Source: Nocardioides islandensis
GTDB lineage: Bacteria; Actinomycetota; Actinomycetes; Propionibacteriales; Nocardioidaceae
DNA: 64,000 nucleotides
Direction: 5' to 3'
Assembly: GCF_015352455.1 (NCBI RefSeq)
Contig: NZ_JADKPN010000010.1
Span: forward strand, 142,161-206,160
In this document: positions 23,945 through 31,800 of the stretch, piece by piece
Layout: every line of letters starts with the position of its first letter
Position numbering within the stretch: the stretch's first letter is position 1
Notes under the pieces: model-generated
What the model saw: the letters and a program-made list of their open reading frames with translations, nothing else
Databases searched by the model: none
What the model was told of the DNA's origin: nothing
Made by a program: the position numbers and the translations under genes

Positions 23945-25162
23945 ATGAGCAACCTGTTGTGGCCCGGTGACGAACGCGCCGGCGACCTGTTCTCCGACGA
24001 GACGCTCATGGCCGCGATGATCGCCGTCGAGGAGGCGTGGCTCGACGCTCTGGCCAAGGCCGGGGTCGCCCCCGCCAACGTGGCGAAGCTCGATTTGCAG
24101 TCGCTCGTCAAGCCGTACCACCAGGAGTGGCTGGAGAACGAGGCCGAAAGTACGGGCAACCCCGCGGCGGGTCTCGTCGAGCTGCTTCGCAGCGCTCTGG
24201 CCGACACCAGCGCCGACGGGGCGCGCTGGCTGCATCGGGGCCTCACCAGCCAGGACGTCGTCGACACCGCTCTCATGCTGTGCGCCAAGGACGCGGTGGG
24301 GACGATCCTCGACGACCTGCGTCGCCACATCCGCGGGCTGGCCGACCTCGTCGTGGCTCATCGCCACACGCCGATGGTCGGCCGCACCCTCACCCAGCAC
24401 GCCGTGCCCACGACGTTCGGCCTGAAGGCGGCGGGCTGGCTCACCGGAGTGCTCGACGCGCACGACACCACCTCGGCGCTGGTCCTGCCGGTCCAGGTCG
24501 GCGGTGCCGCGGGCACCATGGCGGCCACCGTCCAGCTGGCCGGCCGGCTCGAGGACCCTGTGTCCGCGACGACCGCGCTGTCGCTGGAGATCGCCACCGC
24601 ACTGGGGCTGACGGCCTCGACTCCCTGGCACACCACCCGCACCAGCGTGACCCGGCTCGGTGACGCCGCGACCGCCTGCACCGACGCCTGGGGCCGCATC
24701 GCCACCGACGTGCTGACCCTGAGCCGGCCCGAGATCGGCGAGCTCTCCGAGGACCTCGGCGGAGGCTCGTCGACGATGCCGCACAAGGCCAACCCCGTGC
24801 TCTCGACCCTGGTACGCCGCGCCGCGCTCGCCGCACCCCAGCTCGCGGCGACGCTGCACCTCGCTGCCGCCGACGCCGGGGACGAACGCCCGGCCGGCGC
24901 GTGGCACGCCGAGTGGGACACCCTGCGCACCCTGCTCCGCCGAACGGTCGTCGCGGGAGCGCAGACGACCGAGCTCCTGTCGGGACTCCAGGTTCATGCC
25001 GACCGGATGGCCGCGACCCTGGACGCCGCGCGCGACGACGTACGGTCCGAGCAACGCGCCATGGCCGACCTCTCCGGCACCGACGCGACGAGCGACTACC
25101 TCGGCGCGACCGACGCGTTCCTCGAGGCACCGCTGGCCCGGGCTGCCGGGGTGCTCGCGTGA
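23945..25162 (+). CDS. pcaB: 3-carboxy-cis,cis-muconate cycloisomerase
   Basis: The protein is 405 residues from the ATG at 23945, 4 bp after pcaG. It belongs to the fumarase/aspartase superfamily; the signature GGGSSTMPHKANP lies near residues 275-287 and the upstream HRGLTSQDVVDTA near 98 is the second active-site region. It lactonises 3-carboxymuconate to 4-carboxymuconolactone. The length is nearer to the shorter actinobacterial form than to the 450-residue proteobacterial one. The GTGA overlap at 25159 joins it to pcaL. Confidence 0.95.
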   Translation: MSNLLWPGDERAGDLFSDETLMAAMIAVEEAWLDALAKAGVAPANVAKLDLQSLVKPYHQEWLENEAESTGNPAAGLVELLRSALADTSADGARWLHRGLTSQDVVDTALMLCAKDAVGTILDDLRRHIRGLADLVVAHRHTPMVGRTLTQHAVPTTFGLKAAGWLTGVLDAHDTTSALVLPVQVGGAAGTMAATVQLAGRLEDPVSATTALSLEIATALGLTASTPWHTTRTSVTRLGDAATACTDAWGRIATDVLTLSRPEIGELSEDLGGGSSTMPHKANPVLSTLVRRAALAAPQLAATLHLAAADAGDERPAGAWHAEWDTLRTLLRRTVVAGAQTTELLSGLQVHADRMAATLDAARDDVRSEQRAMADLSGTDATSDYLGATDAFLEAPLARAAGVLA

Positions 25163-26331
25163 TCCCGGTCGTCACCGGCGTGCGGCTGTCCGGCGCCCGC
25201 CACCGCGCCGAGCTGCCGCTGCTCGTGCTCGGCCCGTCGCTCGGCACCAGCGCCGGCGCGCTCTGGACCGACTGCGCCCGCGGCCTCACCGACGACTTCG
25301 ACGTGCTCGCCTGGGACCTCCCCGGCCACGGCCACAACCGAGCCGTGCCGGACGAGCCCTTCACGATGGCCGAGCTCGCCGAGGCGGTGCTGCGCCTGGT
25401 CGCCGACGTCCAGGAGCAGCGCGGTGACGTCGACGCGCCGTTCGCGTACGCCGGCGTCTCGGTCGGCGGCTGCGTCGGCCAGCAGCTGCTCCTCGACCAC
25501 CCCGACCGGGTCACCGCGGCGGCGCTCATCTGCACCGGCGCGAAGATCCTCGACGCCGACACGTGGGCCGCGCGCGTCTCGCAGGTACGCGCCTCCGGCA
25601 CGTCGAGCATCGTCTCCGCCTCGGCCGAGCGGTGGTTCGCACCGGGCTTCCTCGAGCACGAGCAGTCCCGGTCCAGCGCGCTGCTGCACTCGCTCAGCGA
25701 CGCGGTGGACGCCGGGTACGTCGAGGTGTGTCATGCCCTCGCCGGGTTCGATGTCCGCGACCGGCTCGGGGACGTCGCCGCCCCGGTGCTGGCGATCGCG
25801 GGCGCCCACGACTCGGTCTGCCCCCCGGAGTCGCTCGAGCTGATCGCCGACGGCGTGCCCGACGGCCGGCTGGTCGTGCTCGAGGGCGCCTCCCACCTGG
25901 CGCCGGCCGAGCAGCCCGAGGAGGTGGCGGACCTGCTGCGTCGGCACTTCCTGGGTGGCCGCGTCGACCGTGGGCCGGGCGAGACCGTGCGCCGCGAGGT
26001 GCTGGGCGACGCCCACGTCGACCGGTCCTTCGCCGGCGCCACCGACCTCACGCGGGAGTTCCAGGACTTCATCACCACCTACGCCTGGGGCGGCGTCTGG
26101 ACCCGCCCCGGCCTGGACCGCCGCAGCCGGTCGATGATCACCCTCACCGCGCTCGTCGCCGGCGGCCACCACGAGGAGCTCGCGCTGCACCTGCGCGCCG
26201 CGCGCACGAACGGCCTGTCGTGGGACGAGATCAAGGAGGTGCTGCTGCAGACGGCCATCTACTGCGGCGTACCGGCCGCCAACACGGCCTTCCGGATCGC
26301 CCAGGGCGTCCGGGACGAGGAGGACGAGTGA
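25159..26331 (+). CDS. pcaL: Fused 3-oxoadipate enol-lactonase / 4-carboxymuconolactone decarboxylase
   Basis: This 390-residue protein joins two enzymes that are separate (PcaD and PcaC) in proteobacteria. Residues 1-260 are an alpha/beta hydrolase with nucleophile Ser101 (AGVSVGGCVG), acid in AGAHDSVCPP and His in GASHLAP: the enol-lactonase. Residues 270-388 are a carboxymuconolactone decarboxylase: TYAWGGVWTRPGLDRRSRSM, GHHEELALHLRAARTNG, EVLLQTAIYCGVPAANTAF, with the usual YCGVPAA near the end. Together they convert 4-carboxymuconolactone to beta-ketoadipate. This fusion is a known feature of actinobacterial pca operons. Confidence 0.95.
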   Translation: MIPVVTGVRLSGARHRAELPLLVLGPSLGTSAGALWTDCARGLTDDFDVLAWDLPGHGHNRAVPDEPFTMAELAEAVLRLVADVQEQRGDVDAPFAYAGVSVGGCVGQQLLLDHPDRVTAAALICTGAKILDADTWAARVSQVRASGTSSIVSASAERWFAPGFLEHEQSRSSALLHSLSDAVDAGYVEVCHALAGFDVRDRLGDVAAPVLAIAGAHDSVCPPESLELIADGVPDGRLVVLEGASHLAPAEQPEEVADLLRRHFLGGRVDRGPGETVRREVLGDAHVDRSFAGATDLTREFQDFITTYAWGGVWTRPGLDRRSRSMITLTALVAGGHHEELALHLRAARTNGLSWDEIKEVLLQTAIYCGVPAANTAFRIAQGVRDEEDE

Positions 26332-27512
26332 CCGCCCACGCCTTCGTGTACGCCGCCGTGCGCACGCCGTTCGGGAGGTTCGGCGGCGCGCTGGCCGACG
26401 TACGCCCCGACGACCTGGCCGCGACCGCGGTCACCGGCGTGCTCGCCCGGGCGCCGGGCCTGGATCCCGGACGGATCGGCGACGTGGTCTGGGGCAACGC
26501 CAACGGAGCCGGCGAGGACAACCGCAACGTGGGCCGGATGGCCGTCCTGCTCGCCGGTCTCCCGCCGTCCGTCCCGGCCGTCACCGTCAACCGGCTCTGC
26601 GGCTCCTCGCTCGACGCGGCGATGACCGGGTCGCGCACCATCGAGTCGGGTGACGCGGACATCGTGCTGACCGGCGGCGTCGAGTCGATGACCCGGGCGC
26701 CCTGGGTGCTGCCGAAGCCGTCCCGGGCCTACCCCGCTGGCAACGTCACCGCCGTGTCCACGACGCTGGGCTGGCGACTCGTCAACGAGCGGATGCCGGC
26801 CGAGTGGACCGTCTCGCTCGGCGAGGCCAACGAGCAGCTCGCCGACAGGTACGGCATCTCGCGGCAGCGGCAGGACGAGTTCGCCGCGCGCTCGCACAAC
26901 CTCGCGGACGCCGCCTGGAACGACGGCTTCTACGACGACCTGGTCGTGCCGGTCGACGGCGTCGACCTCACGCGCGACGAGGGCATCCGACCCGGGTCCT
27001 CGGCCGACAAGCTGGCCGGACTGAGGCCGTCGTTCCGCCCGGACGGCACGATCACCGCCGCCAACGCCTCGCCGCTGAACGACGGCGCCTCGGCCGTGCT
27101 GCTCGGCTCGGAGGCGGCCCGCGACACCATCGGCCTCGACCCGGTCGCGCGCGTGGCGGGACGTGGCACGTTCGCGCTGGTGCCGCAGGACTTCGGCATC
27201 GCGCCGGTCGAGGCGGTCAACGCCGCCCTGGCCCGGGCCGGGATCACCTGGGACGACGTCGCGGCCGTCGAGCTCAACGAGGCGTTCGCCGTGCAGTCGC
27301 TGGCCTGCGTCGACCTCTGGAAGGTCGACCCGCAGATCGTGAACACCAAGGGCGGCGCCATCGCCATCGGCCACCCGCTGGGGGCCAGTGGCGGCCGGGT
27401 GCTCGGCACGCTGGCCCACCGGCTGCGGGAGTCGGGCGGACGCTGGGGCGTCGCCGCGATCTGCATCGGCGTCGGCCAGGGCCTCGCGGTCGTGCTGGAG
27501 AACGTCGGGTGA
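26328..27512 (+). CDS. pcaF: Beta-ketoadipyl-CoA thiolase
   Basis: The 394-residue thiolase starts at a GTG overlapping pcaL. The nucleophile is Cys91 (NRLCGSSLDA), with His349 (IAIGHPLGASGGR) and Cys379 (CIGVGQG) completing the thiolase triad. The motif NEAFAVQSLA near residue 320 is also standard. It cleaves beta-ketoadipyl-CoA to succinyl-CoA and acetyl-CoA, the last step of the pathway. The overlap with pcaI (GTGA at 27509) keeps thiolase and CoA-transferase in one coupled unit; here the order is F-I-J, thiolase before transferase. Confidence 0.95.
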   Translation: MTAHAFVYAAVRTPFGRFGGALADVRPDDLAATAVTGVLARAPGLDPGRIGDVVWGNANGAGEDNRNVGRMAVLLAGLPPSVPAVTVNRLCGSSLDAAMTGSRTIESGDADIVLTGGVESMTRAPWVLPKPSRAYPAGNVTAVSTTLGWRLVNERMPAEWTVSLGEANEQLADRYGISRQRQDEFAARSHNLADAAWNDGFYDDLVVPVDGVDLTRDEGIRPGSSADKLAGLRPSFRPDGTITAANASPLNDGASAVLLGSEAARDTIGLDPVARVAGRGTFALVPQDFGIAPVEAVNAALARAGITWDDVAAVELNEAFAVQSLACVDLWKVDPQIVNTKGGAIAIGHPLGASGGRVLGTLAHRLRESGGRWGVAAICIGVGQGLAVVLENVG

Positions 27513-28168
27513 AGGTCCGGTTCCCCGAGTCCGCCGACGAGGCGGTCGCCGACGTCGCCGACGGGTCGACGGTGCTGGTGGGCGGCTTCGGGCCGGCCGG
27601 GATGCCGTACGCGCTGATCGACGCGCTGATCCGCCAGGGCGCCACCGATCTCACGATCGTCAACAACAACGCGGGGAACGCCGACACCGGCCTCGCCGCC
27701 CTGCTCGCCGAGGGCCGGGTCCGCAAGGTGATCTGCTCGTTCCCGCGCCAGCACGACTCGTGGGTCTTCGACGGTCTCTACCGCGAGGGGCGCATCGAGC
27801 TCGAGCTGGTGCCGCAGGGCAACCTGGCCGAGCGGATGCGCGCCGCCGGTGCGGGCATCGGCGCGTTCTTCTGCCCGACCGGGGTGGGTACGCCGCTCGC
27901 CGAGGGCAAGGAGACGCGCGAGATCGACGGGCGGACCTACGTGCTGGAGTACCCCATCCACGGCGACGTCGCCCTGATCGGCGCCCACCGGGCGGACCGC
28001 GCCGGCAACCTCGTGTACCGCAAGACCGCCCGCAACTTCGGGCCGGTGATGGCCACGGCCGCCGACCTCGTCGTCGCCGAGGTACGTGAGGTCGTCGAGA
28101 TCGGCGCGATCGACCCGGAGGTCGTGGTCACGCCGGGCATCTTCGTGGACCGGGTGGTGGTGTCGTGA
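27509..28168 (+). CDS. pcaI: 3-oxoadipate CoA-transferase subunit A
   Basis: The GTG at 27509 overlaps the pcaF stop; the protein has 219 residues. VLVGGFGPAGMPYALIDAL near residue 23 is the CoA-transferase family I alpha-subunit motif, and NNNAGNADTGLAALL and ICSFPRQ follow. FCPTGVGTPLAEGKETREIDGR near 115 is the conserved central loop. With PcaJ it moves CoA from succinyl-CoA to beta-ketoadipate. Confidence 0.93.
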   Translation: MKVRFPESADEAVADVADGSTVLVGGFGPAGMPYALIDALIRQGATDLTIVNNNAGNADTGLAALLAEGRVRKVICSFPRQHDSWVFDGLYREGRIELELVPQGNLAERMRAAGAGIGAFFCPTGVGTPLAEGKETREIDGRTYVLEYPIHGDVALIGAHRADRAGNLVYRKTARNFGPVMATAADLVVAEVREVVEIGAIDPEVVVTPGIFVDRVVVS

Positions 28169-28800
28169 GCGGCTCAGCCAGGACGGTCGACGAGATCGCC
28201 GCCGCGGTGGCCGCGGACATCCCCGAGGGGTCGTTCGTGAACCTCGGGATCGGCCAGCCCACCAAGGTCGCCGAGCACCTGACCGCCGACTCGGGCGTCG
28301 TGCTGCACACCGAGAACGGCATGCTCGGCATGGGCCCGCTCGCTGCGAAGGGCCACGAGGACTGGGACCTCACCAACGCCGGCAAGCAGGCGGTCACCGA
28401 GCTGCCCGGGGCGGCGTACTTCCACCACGCCGACTCCTTCGCGATGATGCGCGGCGGTCACCTCGACGTCTGCGTGCTCGGCGCCTTCCAGGTCTCCGTC
28501 ACCGGCGACCTCGCCAACTGGCACACCGGGGCACCCGACGCGATCCCGGCCGTGGGCGGCGCGATGGACCTCGCCATCGGCGCCAAGCAGGTCTTCGTGA
28601 TGATGACGCTGTTCGCGAAGGACGGCTCGCCGAAGCTGGTCACCGAGTGCACCTACCCCCTGACGGGCCTGGCCTGCGTCACCCGCCTCTACACCGACCT
28701 GGCGACCTTCGACCTCGGGCCACGGGGCGCCCACCTGGTGGAGACCTTCGGGACCACGCCCGCCGAGCTGGCCGAACGGCTCGGTCTCGACCTGGTGTGA
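28165..28800 (+). CDS. pcaJ: 3-oxoadipate CoA-transferase subunit B
   Basis: The 211-residue protein overlaps pcaI by 4 nt (GTGA). GSFVNLGIGQPTKVAEHL near residue 24 is the beta-subunit signature, and the catalytic glutamate is Glu50 in HTENGMLGMGP. GGHLDVCVLGAFQV and the end TTPAELAERLGLDLV complete the fold. It is the last gene of the operon: a strong hairpin follows at 28809. Confidence 0.94.
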   Translation: MSGSARTVDEIAAAVAADIPEGSFVNLGIGQPTKVAEHLTADSGVVLHTENGMLGMGPLAAKGHEDWDLTNAGKQAVTELPGAAYFHHADSFAMMRGGHLDVCVLGAFQVSVTGDLANWHTGAPDAIPAVGGAMDLAIGAKQVFVMMTLFAKDGSPKLVTECTYPLTGLACVTRLYTDLATFDLGPRGAHLVETFGTTPAELAERLGLDLV

Positions 28801-28808
28801 CTGCGGTA

Positions 28809-28840
28809 CCGCGGCAGAGGGTCTTTCGACCCTGCCGCGG
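28809..28840 (+). terminator. Terminator of the pca operon
   Basis: CCGCGGCA-GA-GGGTC, loop TTTC, then GACCCTGCCGCGG form a 13-bp GC-rich stem with a 2-base bulge, starting 8 bp after the pcaJ stop. The next gene on the same strand begins only at 28891 with its own ribosome-binding site. Confidence 0.75.
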
Positions 28841-28890
28841 AGGGCCCAGGTCGCGCAGGCTGGCTCCACAGCGGCAAAGGAGGTGGAGTC

Positions 28891-29259
28891 ATGGTCATCG
28901 CAGGACTGATCATCGTGGTGCTCATCGGGCTCGGCGGTGCGATCGTCGTGTTCGGGCTCCGGCGGGTGTTCCTGGAGGAGGAGGATGCCGAGGCCCGCGT
29001 GCGCACGAGCGAGGCACACGTCCTCGAGTACGCCATCCCTCCGGGCGTCGACCCCGCCGACCTGCGCGCCGCCGTCGCCACGGCTGGGTTCACCGGTGCC
29101 GTGAAGGCCGGCCCCAGCGGCGACCGCCTCCGCGTGGTGTGCGCGGAGCACGACCGCGCACGCCTGCGCGACGCGATCGAGGGTGCCCACTCGGCGGCCT
29201 CGGGCGATGCGCCCCTCCGACTGGGACCGGTCGTGTTCGTCGACGAGCGCCCCGCCTAG
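28891..29259 (+). CDS. Small single-pass membrane protein of unknown function
   Basis: This 122-residue protein has one N-terminal membrane helix (MVIAGLIIVVLIGLGGAIVV, residues 1-22) followed by basic RR and an acidic stretch, so the remainder is most likely cytoplasmic. The soluble part (residues 40-120) predicts a small alpha/beta domain (YAIPPGVDPADLRAAVATAG). The ATG is preceded by an unusually strong ribosome-binding site, AAAGGAGGTGG. I recognise no family. Its stop codon overlaps, base for base, that of the convergent gene at 29256. It follows the pca terminator and is probably its own unit. Confidence 0.7.
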   Translation: MVIAGLIIVVLIGLGGAIVVFGLRRVFLEEEDAEARVRTSEAHVLEYAIPPGVDPADLRAAVATAGFTGAVKAGPSGDRLRVVCAEHDRARLRDAIEGAHSAASGDAPLRLGPVVFVDERPA

Positions 29260-30764
29260 ACCTCGGTGAGCCGGTCGCTGGCCGCCACCAAGAAGGCCTC
29301 GACCCACGGCTCGTACGGCTCCGGCAGGTCGCCGGCCAGCTGCTCGAGACCGCCGGGGTGACGCGACACCTCGTACCGGCGGGACACGATGTCGTCCAGG
29401 TGGAGGTCCACGACCCTGCGCGCGAGCGCGACCGGGTCGCGGTCGACCACGGCGCCCCGCAGTCCCCATCCGGTCCAGACGACCTCGAGGTCCGGCAACG
29501 TGTTGAAGTAGTTGCGGATCATCACCCAGAACACGAAGTCGACGGCCTCGCTGCTCCACCCCCGCGCCGCGAGGACCGCGGGCACGGTCTCGCCGGCGAA
29601 GGTGTACTCGTGCTCGGCGTCGACCACGCGCCCGTACGCCGTCAGGGTCGGCCACGGGTCGGGCGCCAGGATGCCGTAGGCGCGGACCGCGCGCGCGAGC
29701 AGGCCCACCCCCTCCTCGGGGTCGGAGAACAGGAACTCCTTCGCCATCACCTCGGCCGCCCGGTCGACGAGCCGACCCAGCGCTGCGCTCGCCTCGGGCA
29801 CCTCGTCCCGCACCCGGTCGAAGAACTCGTCCTCCGACACCTCGTGGTCGCCCACGACGAAGCGGATCACGATCCGGGAGTCGTCGGCACGGCCGGGGAG
29901 GTCGTCGGTGAGCTGCCGCGTGAGGTCGTCGATGCCGCCGACCACGGCCTCCGGTGACCAGTCGGCCACCCGCACGGTCACGGTGCCGGCCGTCGACGCC
30001 GACGGGGCCGACGGGGCCGACGGGGCCGACGGGGCCGGGTGGACCTGTCCGTGCTCGGCCGCGACCCACCCGTCGTCGGCCACCGGGACGACGTACGGCC
30101 GCATCACGTCCTCCCGGGGCGACCCGTCCAGGAAGGCGGTGCCGTCGGCGAACGTCTCCCGCAGCCGGCGGCCGGGCAGGCCCTCGACGTCGTGGGAGTA
30201 CTCGGCGACCGGCAGCCAGGTGGTCGTCACCAGGCCCTTGCGCTCCAGGGCCAGGCGCGGCGACACCGACCCGTCGAGCCCGACGCAGCTGAAGAACCCC
30301 TGCGTGCGGACCCAGAACGCCTCACCGTCCGGCTGCCAGGCGGCGAACACGCACCACGTGTCGCGCAGCGCCTCGAGGTTGTCCATCACGCCGCGGGCCA
30401 GTCGCGGGTCGTGCTGCACGCCGGGCGGGTACGCGCCCAGGGGAGGTACGTCGGAGTCGGGATCGAGCTCGTTGGCGCTCATCGCCCCCGCGATCATGTC
30501 CCACATCTGCCGCCGCACGCGGGTCCCGTCGGGACTGGGGAGCTCGTCGCGGAAGCCCATCGCGTCGGGCATCTCCTCGACCGGCACCCAGGCCACCACG
30601 ACGCGGCGCACGAAGGCCCTCGGGTCGGTCTCCCACACCTGGTAGGCCAGGCCGTACCGACGCTCGCCGGTCGCCGGGAGCTCGCGGACGACGATGTGGG
30701 CGAGGTCCTGGCGAACCGCGAGGCGTCCACCGGGTGCCTCGATCATGGGGGGCATGCGGAACAC
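29256..30764 (-). CDS. Large hypothetical protein with Pro-Ser-Ala repeat linker
   Basis: This open frame gives 502 residues from a GTG at 30764; ATG codons at 30755 and 30746 are equally plausible. Residues 1-235 form one domain with WETDPRAFVRRVVVAWVPVEE and a WCVFAAW segment. A short linker (HPAPSAPSAPSAPSA, residues 242-256) encoded by 9-bp repeats leads into a mostly helical C-terminal domain with EEGVGLLARAVRAYGI and VDFVFWVMIRNYFNTLPDLEVV. No signal peptide, membrane helix or catalytic motif is visible. I cannot name the family. It is convergent with the membrane protein at 28891, and their stop codons overlap. Confidence 0.7.
   Translation of the reverse strand: MFRMPPMIEAPGGRLAVRQDLAHIVVRELPATGERRYGLAYQVWETDPRAFVRRVVVAWVPVEEMPDAMGFRDELPSPDGTRVRRQMWDMIAGAMSANELDPDSDVPPLGAYPPGVQHDPRLARGVMDNLEALRDTWCVFAAWQPDGEAFWVRTQGFFSCVGLDGSVSPRLALERKGLVTTTWLPVAEYSHDVEGLPGRRLRETFADGTAFLDGSPREDVMRPYVVPVADDGWVAAEHGQVHPAPSAPSAPSAPSASTAGTVTVRVADWSPEAVVGGIDDLTRQLTDDLPGRADDSRIVIRFVVGDHEVSEDEFFDRVRDEVPEASAALGRLVDRAAEVMAKEFLFSDPEEGVGLLARAVRAYGILAPDPWPTLTAYGRVVDAEHEYTFAGETVPAVLAARGWSSEAVDFVFWVMIRNYFNTLPDLEVVWTGWGLRGAVVDRDPVALARRVVDLHLDDIVSRRYEVSRHPGGLEQLAGDLPEPYEPWVEAFLVAASDRLTEV
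30001..30036. repeat. Four copies of a 9-bp microsatellite (GACGGGGCC)
   Basis: The repeat is in the coding strand of the 502-residue hypothetical protein and makes its PSA-repeat linker. Copy-number changes would stay in frame, as the unit is a multiple of three. Confidence 0.85.
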
Positions 30765-30877
30765 CGCGGCAGCCTAGCCAGCGCGGGCACGCGGCCGTGG
30801 CGTAACGCCGCGCGCAGGTGTCCCGCGTCCGAGCATCGGCGGCCCCCGCGCACCCCAGGGTGCGGGCGCGGCCATGG

Positions 30878-31702
30878 TCAGCGCGCCGACGCGGGCTGTC
30901 GCTCGGAGATCTCGTCGGCGGCGGCCTTGACCACGGGCCCGAGCACGGCGAAGTGGTCGGCGGTGAGACGGTCGCCCGGTCCCCAGATGCTGACGACGGC
31001 GACCGGTTGTCCTACGGCGTCCAGCACCGGGGCCGAGACACCCCAGGCGGTGTTCTCGAACTCACCCCTGCACACGGCGTACCCACGTTCGCGCGTCGCG
31101 GCGAGCTCGTCGAGGAGCGCGCTGAAGGACGTGATGGTGGTCTTGGTGTGCCGCGGCAGGCGACCGCCGCGCGGCAGGTCCAGCAGGATGCGGAGATCGG
31201 CGGGATCGGACCACGCGAGCAGCGCCTTGCCCGTCGACGTGGCGTGCATCGAGACCTCTCGGCCCTGCCACCCCGCCGACACCACGGACCCCGGGGTGGC
31301 CTCGGCGACGTAGGTCAGCGACCCGTCGCGGAGCACGGCGAGCGCCGCGGTCTCACCGGAACGAGCGGCCAGGCGCTGCAGCACCACGCGGGCCAGACGG
31401 GCCAGGGCTCCGCCCGCCTGTCCCGCCAGGTCGACCAGGCCGAAGCCCAGGGAGTACGTGCCGGTCTCGGGGTCGTGGCTGACGAGGCGCTCGCGTTCGA
31501 GCGTCGCCAGGATCCGCCAGGTGGTGGTGCGGTTGAGGCCGACGGTCTGGGCCAGCGACGTGGCGGTCGCGGCCGGACCGGAGGCCGAGGCCACGGCGCG
31601 CAGCAGGGAGGCGGCCCGCTCGACGGACTGGACGTGCTTGGTCGACGCGCGACCACCGTCCGTTGCGTCGCGCACAACGTGTTGCGCAGGGCGAGACACC
31701 AC
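30878..31702 (-). CDS. IclR-family regulator of the transporter/carnitine genes
   Basis: The chosen start is the GTG at 31702, which has GGGAGGATCAGG upstream and gives 274 residues; ATG 31723 and GTG 31675 are alternatives. The N-terminal winged helix is VQSVERAASLLRAVA, then ATSLAQTVGLNRTTTWRILATLERE. The effector domain includes LTYVAEATPGSVVSAGW, MHATSTGKALLAWSDP and RGYAVCRGEFENTAWGVSAPVLD, all IclR signatures. It is divergent from the ABC transporter operon at 31801, whose promoter is in the shared gap, so it most likely controls uptake and catabolism of the same compound. A weak hairpin (GCACCC-CA-GGGTGC, 30850-30863) lies after its stop. Confidence 0.92.
   Translation of the reverse strand: MVSRPAQHVVRDATDGGRASTKHVQSVERAASLLRAVASASGPAATATSLAQTVGLNRTTTWRILATLERERLVSHDPETGTYSLGFGLVDLAGQAGGALARLARVVLQRLAARSGETAALAVLRDGSLTYVAEATPGSVVSAGWQGREVSMHATSTGKALLAWSDPADLRILLDLPRGGRLPRHTKTTITSFSALLDELAATRERGYAVCRGEFENTAWGVSAPVLDAVGQPVAVVSIWGPGDRLTADHFAVLGPVVKAAADEISERQPASAR
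31661..31684. promoter_or_regulatory. Candidate IclR half-sites (CGTTG...CAACG...GTTG)
   Basis: CGTTG at 31661, CAACG at 31675 and GTTG at 31681 form two overlapping inverted repeats, about 40-60 bp upstream of the -35 hexamer at 31723 and within the 5' coding end of the regulator. The position suits an activator site or autoregulation, but the pattern is short. Confidence 0.28.
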
Positions 31703-31722
31703 TCGAAACCTGATCCTCCCCA

Positions 31723-31751
31723 TTGACCCCGTTCTGCAGGGACTTTATCTT
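31723..31751 (+). promoter_or_regulatory. Sigma70-type promoter of the transporter operon
   Basis: TTGACC, 17 bp, TATCTT: near-consensus -35 and -10 hexamers with ideal spacing in otherwise GC-rich DNA. Transcription would begin near 31758, leaving a leader of about 43 nt before the GTG at 31801. Confidence 0.72.
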
Positions 31752-31800
31752 CCCCACAGGCACATCCGTCGTTCGGATAGTGAAACAGAGGAGTCACCAA

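Noticed and set aside
28174..30069. 631-codon minus-strand frame across pcaJ and the following genes
   Set aside because: It covers three better-supported genes and the pca terminator; its product is low-complexity.
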